From: Drosophila miranda
Taxonomy: Eukaryota; Arthropoda; Insecta; Diptera; Drosophilidae
Length of the DNA stretch: 64,000 nt
Direction of reading: 5' to 3'
Assembly: GCF_003369915.1 (NCBI RefSeq)
Contig: NC_046674.1
Span: 15,128,001 to 15,192,000, forward strand
A program made the translations under genes and the position numbers. Below are positions 58,467 through 64,000 of this stretch, piece by piece. The notes beneath the pieces were generated by a model. That model saw only the letters and a program-made list of their open reading frames with translations, ran no database searches and had not been told where the DNA came from. The stretch's first letter is position 1. Every line of letters begins with the position of its first letter.

Positions 58467-59480
58467 ATGTCACAGGTCACGGCACGCGTGTTGAACAGTG
58501 GCATGCGGCTGCCCCCGCTGCCCACTATCCGCGAGCTGGTGAAGCTTTACAAGCTGCAGGCCATGAAGCAGCTCAGTCAGAACTTTCTCATGGACGAGCG
58601 ACTCACAGACAAGATCGTGAAGTCCGCGGGACGCATTGATCCCCGCGACATTGTGCTGGAGGTCGGACCCGGGCCTGGCGGCATCACTCGCTCTATACTA
58701 CGTCGACAGCCCCAACGGCTGATTCTGGTTGAGAAGGATCGGCGATTTGGCGAGACTCTGCAGCTGCTGCGCGAATGTGCCAGCCCGCTCGACATGCAGG
58801 TGGACATCTACTACGACGACATTCTACGCTTCAACATCGAACAGCATATTCCGGACATGACGCAGCGCATTCATCTGATCGGTAACCTGCCGTTTTCGAT
58901 CTCCACGCGTCTTCTAATCAATTGGTACGCGGACTTGGCGGCGCGCCGAGGTGCGTTTCGCCGCAACGACACCTGCATGACGCTCACCTTTCAGAAGGAG
59001 GTGGCCGAACGGATCTGCGCCCCAGTGGGGAGCGAGCAGCGTTGTCGGCTCTCGGTAATGTCCCAAATCTGGACGGAGCCGGTGATGAAGTTCATAATAC
59101 CGGGTAAGGCGTTCGTTCCCAAGCCACAAGTGGACGTTGGCGTGGTCAAGCTCATACCACTGAAGCAGCCCAAGACCCAGCTGCCTTTTTCCCTTGTGGA
59201 ACGCGTCGTGCGTCACATCTTTAGCATGCGCCAGAAGTACTGTCGCCGTGGCTACGGAACTCTGCTTCCGCCTGATGGCCGCGAAGAGACCACACAAACG
59301 CTCTTCCAGCGAGCCGATGTCCGGGATACGCTGCGTTCCTTTGAGCTGTCCGTACCCCAGTGCTTGCGCCTGGCCGACGCCTACGCCGAATACATAAAAA
59401 AACATCCCGAAGTGGAAGCCTACGACTACAGAGGACCAAAGAATCCGGACGTCTCTGGTGCGGCTGCAGCTTCTTCCTGA
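58467..59480 (+). CDS. mtTFB1: Mitochondrial transcription factor B1 / 12S rRNA dimethyltransferase
   Basis: A single exon of 337 residues. The KsgA/Dim1 fold is clear: QLSQNFLMD near 35-43, SAM-binding motif I EVGPGPGGI at 65-73, acidic motif II VEKDRRF at 88-94 and the catalytic IGNLPFSIST at 138-147. An N-terminal basic stretch (RVLNSGMRLPP) fits a mitochondrial targeting region. mtTFB1 dimethylates two adenines of the small mitochondrial rRNA and supports mitochondrial translation. The ATG at 58467 was chosen; two codons before it are open but start with a non-ATG codon and lie in the intron. It is the second cistron after Ccdc56. Confidence 0.95.
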   Translation: MSQVTARVLNSGMRLPPLPTIRELVKLYKLQAMKQLSQNFLMDERLTDKIVKSAGRIDPRDIVLEVGPGPGGITRSILRRQPQRLILVEKDRRFGETLQLLRECASPLDMQVDIYYDDILRFNIEQHIPDMTQRIHLIGNLPFSISTRLLINWYADLAARRGAFRRNDTCMTLTFQKEVAERICAPVGSEQRCRLSVMSQIWTEPVMKFIIPGKAFVPKPQVDVGVVKLIPLKQPKTQLPFSLVERVVRHIFSMRQKYCRRGYGTLLPPDGREETTQTLFQRADVRDTLRSFELSVPQCLRLADAYAEYIKKHPEVEAYDYRGPKNPDVSGAAAASS

Positions 59481-59682
59481 GACAACGATTTCACGCCTGT
59501 TTATAATATTGTAAAATGTATTTAATTAGTTGAGTAAACACAAGACCACAAAAATGTGAGTAATACAAAAGTTGTACAAAAAATGGGGACAGAATGTGGC
59601 TAGACGAGATTCGAGCTCTACTTGAACTATCGTTGATTGGAGTAAGGCACTTTGGTACCAACTACGTAGCACAGTCGAGGCA

Positions 59683-60299
59683 CTAGCGGCCGAACAGTAG
59701 CGTTATGGCCATGGCTAGTAGGCCCAGGGCAGCGGATTTTTGCAGACCACTGGCGCCGTTGCAGCGATGGTCGAGGAAGCAGAAGCAGAACGTTGTATCT
59801 GGGAAGTAGTCCCGCTTGACGTCATGCTCCTTGATTGTGTGGTTGACGTAGTGGGCCAATCGCACATCCTTTGCCGCTGTACGGCAGCCTTCGTATTTGT
59901 CGGCGGGAATGTCTGTTCGGAAGCTGAGGGCACTTAGGCAGTCACGTGTTATCGTTTCCTTCGCTGAAATCGAAGAAAAGCCACATAAATAAGAACCTCC
60001 TGTCGAGCCTTAGACCCACTTACAGCCGCGGCGTTCCGTCACTTTAACGCAGATATCGTTGGGCTCCGGGCACTGCTCGCCAAGGAAGCCAATTCCACGC
60101 CAGTGGAACTTTTCGGCGCAGCCGGGCGTGGCAGAGGTGCAGCGGTAGCACCAAATGGCATCACCTGTCAACAAACAACATTATTAGATCAACTCTGAGC
60201 TGGGCTTGGCTTATGCTCATGTTATTCAGAAGTGTACAGACCTTCGTGAATCAATACTGCTACTAGCAGCAGTGCAATGAGAGTCGGGTATGCGTGCAT
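59683..60299 (-). CDS. crim: Ly6/uPAR (three-finger) GPI-anchored protein
   Basis: Three exons on the minus strand, 60242..60299, 60024..60164 and 59683..59963, encode 159 residues. Residues 1-19 are a signal peptide. The mature chain opens DAIWCYRCTSATPGC, the Ly6 LxCYxC signature, and the last conserved block is FCFCFLDHRCNG with the CN pair of the fold. A hydrophobic tail (AALGLLAMAITLLFG) signals a GPI anchor. It matches my memory of Drosophila crimpled, one of the boudin-like proteins needed in the secretory pathway for septate junction assembly. It converges on mtTFB1 with 202 bp between stops. Confidence 0.85.
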
Positions 60300-60823
60300 T
60301 GTTTCTTCTTTTTAAGATGTTTAACAGCTTTTTTATTTGCAGAAATTCCAAAACAACAAGTAGCAACGCCCAATAGAGATGGTGCGTTTTTTTTTCTATA
60401 TGTAGAAAAAACTCTACACGGTTACTACACGTTTGCTACATAATGCAAGGAAAAAGAGGGTATGGACAACAGGCAAAACGGCCAGAAATGCAACACATGC
60501 AAGGTAAAGTCCGCCCTTTTGCTTAATATACCTTGAAGACAGACGGCCGATTTTGTATTGACAAAAGTGTTTTTAAGGTCATTCGAATGAAAACCGACTA
60601 TATCGATATTATAATTTATTAATTTTATGCACGGTATTAATTTTTTTTATATATTAGGGGATAAAAAACATGTTGATGGAGCATTAAAATATATACATTG
60701 ATGTATACACATACACAGACATGATCTTACAGTTTGCAATATATGCCCATAGATATAGCAGAAACAGTCGAATGGAAAAATTCCGTTTGGCCCACTGTGC
60801 ATCACCGATAGCTTAATGTGGCG

Positions 60824-60837
60824 ACAGGTGGCGCTAC
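60824..60837 (+). promoter_or_regulatory. CTCF-like insulator motif
   Basis: ACAGGTGGCGCTAC contains the AGGTGGCGC core of the Drosophila CTCF consensus, midway between two divergent genes. Confidence 0.4.
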
Positions 60838-61259
60838 CCGTCTACAGGTACGAATGAAGTCCATTGATTTAAAATACCCTATTTATATGTTTAAATGTTC
60901 AGTTTGTTGTTTTGTTTGTCTAACTCTGGTTGCAATACCTCTGTGATGGGCTGCTATGTACTCCATGTACATATGTACATATGTACTTCAAACTACTCCA
61001 AAAAAAGCTTTGTAACGAATACGCAATGACTTTTTCTGCTGTTTTTAAGGCATTTCGAGTACAACAATATCTAATATTTGAGTCATCTGTTCAAGATTAT
61101 TTCAAATGTTCATTGTGCAGATGTTCCTCCATAGAAATCAAGAGTATCTAACGTTAGAGCGAAAGAGCGAAAAGAGGGAAACCCACGAAAAAGAGAGAGA
61201 ACAAGTATTCGATTTTGTATGTAGTGCCCGAAACGACATAGACAACTATCGTTAGAGCT

Positions 61260-61267
61260 TATCGATA
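61260..61267 (+). promoter_or_regulatory. DRE of the UPF0415 gene
   Basis: TATCGATA, 105 bp before the start codon. Confidence 0.6.
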
Positions 61268-61372
61268 GGACACTCATCAATGTATCGCTGACACCTCTGT
61301 CAACAGCTGGCAGTTAACAACAATTATTTCGTACTATTATTAAAATTTTCATTCAACAACCTTGCAGTCGAA

Positions 61373-62654
61373 ATGGACGAACAAGAAAAGCTGTATGAGG
61401 AAGCACAAAAGAAAGTCGTATTGGGTGAAAAACTGAAGCAGGCCTTAGTTGACTTCGAGGACTTGCCCGGAGTTTCGAAAGTGCAGCGAAAAATACAGCA
61501 GGAGCTTAAATTCTTGAACAAGGTTTGAAATGACGGCTATCCTCGTCGAACAATCCACTAAATTACACGTTTCCGTTTAGGTGATTAGCACGCAATCAGT
61601 GAGGGATCACCATATAACCAGCAGCAACTTTGTTTACTATGAATTTCTCATTAAAACCCTGCAAACGCAACAAGGAGTCGTCGATATAAACGCTGTATTT
61701 CGTCTGGAATCTCGAGACAGTCCCTTGCGCGTTGACATTGTGGCCAATAATGGTCTGAAATGGGTCAAAGTAATAGCGAGAAATTCCAAATCCGTGGAAG
61801 ATGCAGCCAAGGGGTGTGTCAGCATTGGTGCACGAAGTGTTATAGATCAGGCGGAGGATTATCTGGAAGCGAGTTCGCTGCATTTCTGCATGTTCCAACG
61901 TCCCAAGGTAAAGAATTGCATAATCATCAAATGGTGGAATACAAAAAATTCCATTTCAGATTGTTTTTTACTTTTCGAACAAAATTGAAGACTCGCTCCA
62001 TGAAGAGCTGCTTGAAATGGGCGTGCAGACAGCATCCTTGGAGGCACCCGACAGTGATGAGGACCAATATGCAACCGCGTCCAATGAGCTGAATGTGGAT
62101 GTCACCACCATGCTAGCATATGTCAGCGCCCTCACCAATGGCCACTCCCATTGGGTGTTCAAGGAACCATTGCTCACCGAACAGGCCGAACGGGAACGAG
62201 CATCGCCCCTGAAGCCACAGCTTGAGAAGATTCTTCAGGGAAAACGGCTGGTCTGCTGCCAACTAGCCTACGATGCCTTTCAGAATATCTTGACGATCGT
62301 AGGCGGACCCGGCGAACGAGAACGGGCCGCCGATTTCTTAAAAAGAATTACAGTCTATCCCGATGTAGAAAAAATACCCGAAGAGTTCTCCACCATACGA
62401 TTTACTGCCAATGTGAATGAGAGAAGTCTGAAGATCTTTAGCTTTGGCATGGCCCGGCAAATTTTTACTGTAACCTCTAATAAGGCTTTTGTTCGATCAG
62501 CCAAGATGCAGGTGAGAATATATTTTTGCGCATTTTTAATTTGTGTCTATAAATTTACGAAACTTTTTATTTCCAGGGAACGAACGTGCCCGTTTTTGTA
62601 CATGCTTCAGTTGCACTTACCGAAGGTAAACAGGCAGCCGGAAAACCACTTTGA
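61373..62654 (+). CDS. C7orf25/UPF0415 family protein
   Basis: Four exons, 61373..61522, 61581..61907, 61960..62511 and 62577..62654, all phase 0, encode 368 residues. The order of conserved blocks follows human C7orf25: ELKFLNKV, VDIVANNGLKWVKVIAR, IDQAEDYLEAS, LDVTT-like NVDVTTMLAYVSAL, KEPLLTEQAERER, LTIVGGPGERERA and a final VFVHASVALTEGKQA. The protein is uncharacterised; distant nuclease-like folds have been suggested for the family's C-terminal domain, which I cannot verify. It is preceded by a DRE and followed by AATAAA at 62659-62664, only five bases after the stop. Confidence 0.92.
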
Positions 62655-62658
62655 GTGA

Positions 62659-62664
62659 AATAAA
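62659..62664 (+). terminator. Poly(A) signal of the UPF0415 gene
   Basis: AATAAA five bases after the stop codon, giving an unusually short 3' UTR. Confidence 0.6.
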
Positions 62665-62671
62665 TTAAATT

Positions 62672-62900
62672 TTTATATACGATACTCGTAGAGTTTAGGG
62701 ATATATTAGTTTTGTGGTGGATGTGGATGTGTATAACACCTAGAAGTACCTACCCCATATATTATATACTCATGATCAGCTATAGAGTATGATCATATTT
62801 ACCTGGACACCATTTAGAGTGGCTACTCACCCCTTCCATTCTCTTTCTTTCTCACACTTCTGACCATGCAGTTTATAACGGTTGCTGTTGTTGTGAGAAG
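62672..62900 (-). repeat. Interspersed repeat, copy 3
   Basis: Starts tatacgatactcgtagagt, the inverse of the end of copy 1, and carries the tagttttgtggtggatgtgg block and a CTCACACTT pyrimidine block. It begins 8 bp after the UPF0415 poly(A) signal. The right boundary is uncertain and may reach about 63000. Confidence 0.6.
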
Positions 62901-63229
62901 AGAGTGAGATGGATGTAGTGGTAAAATGGAAACGTATCAAATATTTTAGAATTCTAATAATATGGGTCATTATGTGGAGTAAGGTAGTATTATAACATAA
63001 CTAGTGGCTGTGATTCGTCTTGACAAGGGCGAGCAAAATGGAGATGGTTCGCGGAGAAATCAGCATCAAAAAGAAAGAGAGCATGCGGCAGTCATCGGCT
63101 CCGATACCAATTCCGGAGCTTACGTATAATTACTTATAAAATATATAGAACAAGTCACATAAATAGGCGGCTCAAGAAAAAAATGTATCTGCAGAATACA
63201 CTCTCTCAAATTTAAAAAGCGTTTCAGTT

Positions 63230-63943
63230 AAATTATATTTCTACTTTCTAGACTATATTTTGCCTATAATAAATAGATTTAATATCATTTTTCAGTCTAG
63301 CAAAGCTGAAACACACATAATATATAAAAATATGCCTGAAACTTATAAGTTAATATTAAGCTGTTATTTGAAAGACTTATATATAAGGAACACTCACTTA
63401 AATTTACTAGATCCAAGCAGCAATTTTAATTTCGTAGAGTTCCAAAAAATGAATTTGGGCATTAATGTATGCCTCGAAGTGTCAAAATTAGAAAGAAATG
63501 AAAAATATGCATTTTTCCAAAGAGCACAGTCATTTTTGATCGAGTTGAGTATACAATTAAAGGTTGCCTTTTAACGAGAAGGTTTTTAAACTTCTCTCAT
63601 TCCTAAACCCTGAAGACATAGTCAATGGCCAATTTGCATGACCTGTATAAAAGATTTCCTCAACTTATTAATGATCCGCAGGGAATCGATAGTGAATTTG
63701 TCCTCTTAAAAAATGATGAGGTTCTTTAGTTTATTAAAAACACACAAAAGTCCTGGCCATTTCTGGTATACATTGGGACAAATAAAAGATTTCAACAATG
63801 AATTAAAATATGACAAAATTTCAAAATTTGCACAAGTACTGCTTATATTGCCAGTTTCGAATACATCATGTGAAAGAATTTTTTCCGAAGTGAACTTAAT
63901 AAAAACAAATACAAGAAATAGATTTAAGAATATAAATGTTTAA
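63230..63943 (+). mobile_element. Decayed hAT-type transposase
   Basis: Two open stretches separated by frameshifts and stops. The first (63260-63574) reads as the C-terminal middle of a hAT transposase (KNMPETYKLILSCYLKDLY ... FLIELSIQLK). The second (63809-63943) carries the hAT dimerisation signature LPVSNTSCERIFSEVN. AT-rich, no intact frame, N-terminus and terminal repeats not seen. Right end lies at or beyond 63943. Confidence 0.8.
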
Positions 63944-64000
63944 AATCTTTTATATGTGAGACAAGGTCTAAGGAAGAACAACGGTTGCGAGAATTTTGAA

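Larger units (their letters stand above)
60300..61372. other. Divergent spacer, crim and UPF0415 gene
   Basis: AT-rich, no ORF with support. It has a CTCF-like site (60824-60837), ATCGATA near 60602 and a DRE at 61260-61267. Confidence 0.5.

Noticed and set aside
1-64000. tRNA, rRNA or CRISPR elements
   Set aside because: No tRNA B-box with matching arms was found by eye, no rRNA similarity, and tandem repeats lack spacer structure. A tRNA or microRNA could still be missed without a folding search.

Overview
The window is nuclear DNA of a Drosophila species. It holds compact genes with short GT-AG introns, DRE, Motif 1 and Motif 6 core-promoter elements, CAG/CA microsatellites, and proteins that align end to end with known fly or human families. 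The gene set fits Muller element D (3L of D. melanogaster). Three copies of an interspersed repeat look like obscura-group repeats; that species guess is inference. All calls come from reading the sequence, and exon borders were set by splice sites plus reading-frame continuity.

Layout. 1-630: 3' end of an ABCG transporter (+). 1030-1560: repeat. 1740-3569: RIO kinase 1 (-), divergent from the Pol III subunit RPC8 at 3861-4716 (+). About 4960-5405: broken inverted copy of the nested gene at 12.6 kb. 6856-25446: FBXL16-like F-box/LRR gene (-) with 10.6-kb and 5.7-kb introns. Inside these introns, on the opposite strand, lie an unrecognised two-exon gene (12599-13189) and a tiny four-exon gene for a secreted four-cysteine peptide (19053-19457). 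25447-30800: long non-coding stretch. 31179-32533: TFIIE-alpha (+). 33651-36884: MFS transporter with a cysteine-rich loop (+). 38194-39714: pallidin (-), with an internally deleted Tc1/mariner copy in an intron. 40228-41148: THAP protein (+). 41.2-43.3 kb: repeat-bearing spacer. 43346-44814: Dph1 (-). 46300-48317: axonemal dynein intermediate chain DNAI2 (-). 49999-56308: FBXO32/25 (atrogin) F-box gene (-). 58037-59480: Ccdc56 (COA3) and mtTFB1 in bicistronic arrangement (+). 59683-60299: crim, a Ly6/uPAR GPI protein (-). 61373-62654: C7orf25/UPF0415 homologue (+). 63230-63943: decayed hAT transposase.

Most genes are housekeeping: Pol II and Pol III transcription, ribosome maturation, translation-factor modification and mitochondrial gene expression. 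Others are tissue-restricted, such as the axonemal dynein chain and the septate-junction Ly6 protein. The TFIIE-alpha and Ccdc56/mtTFB1 promoters share an almost identical Motif 6 plus DRE cassette. The least familiar items are the nested secreted peptide, the nested orphan gene with its broken inverted copy, and a short signal-peptide ORF at 9786-9950.
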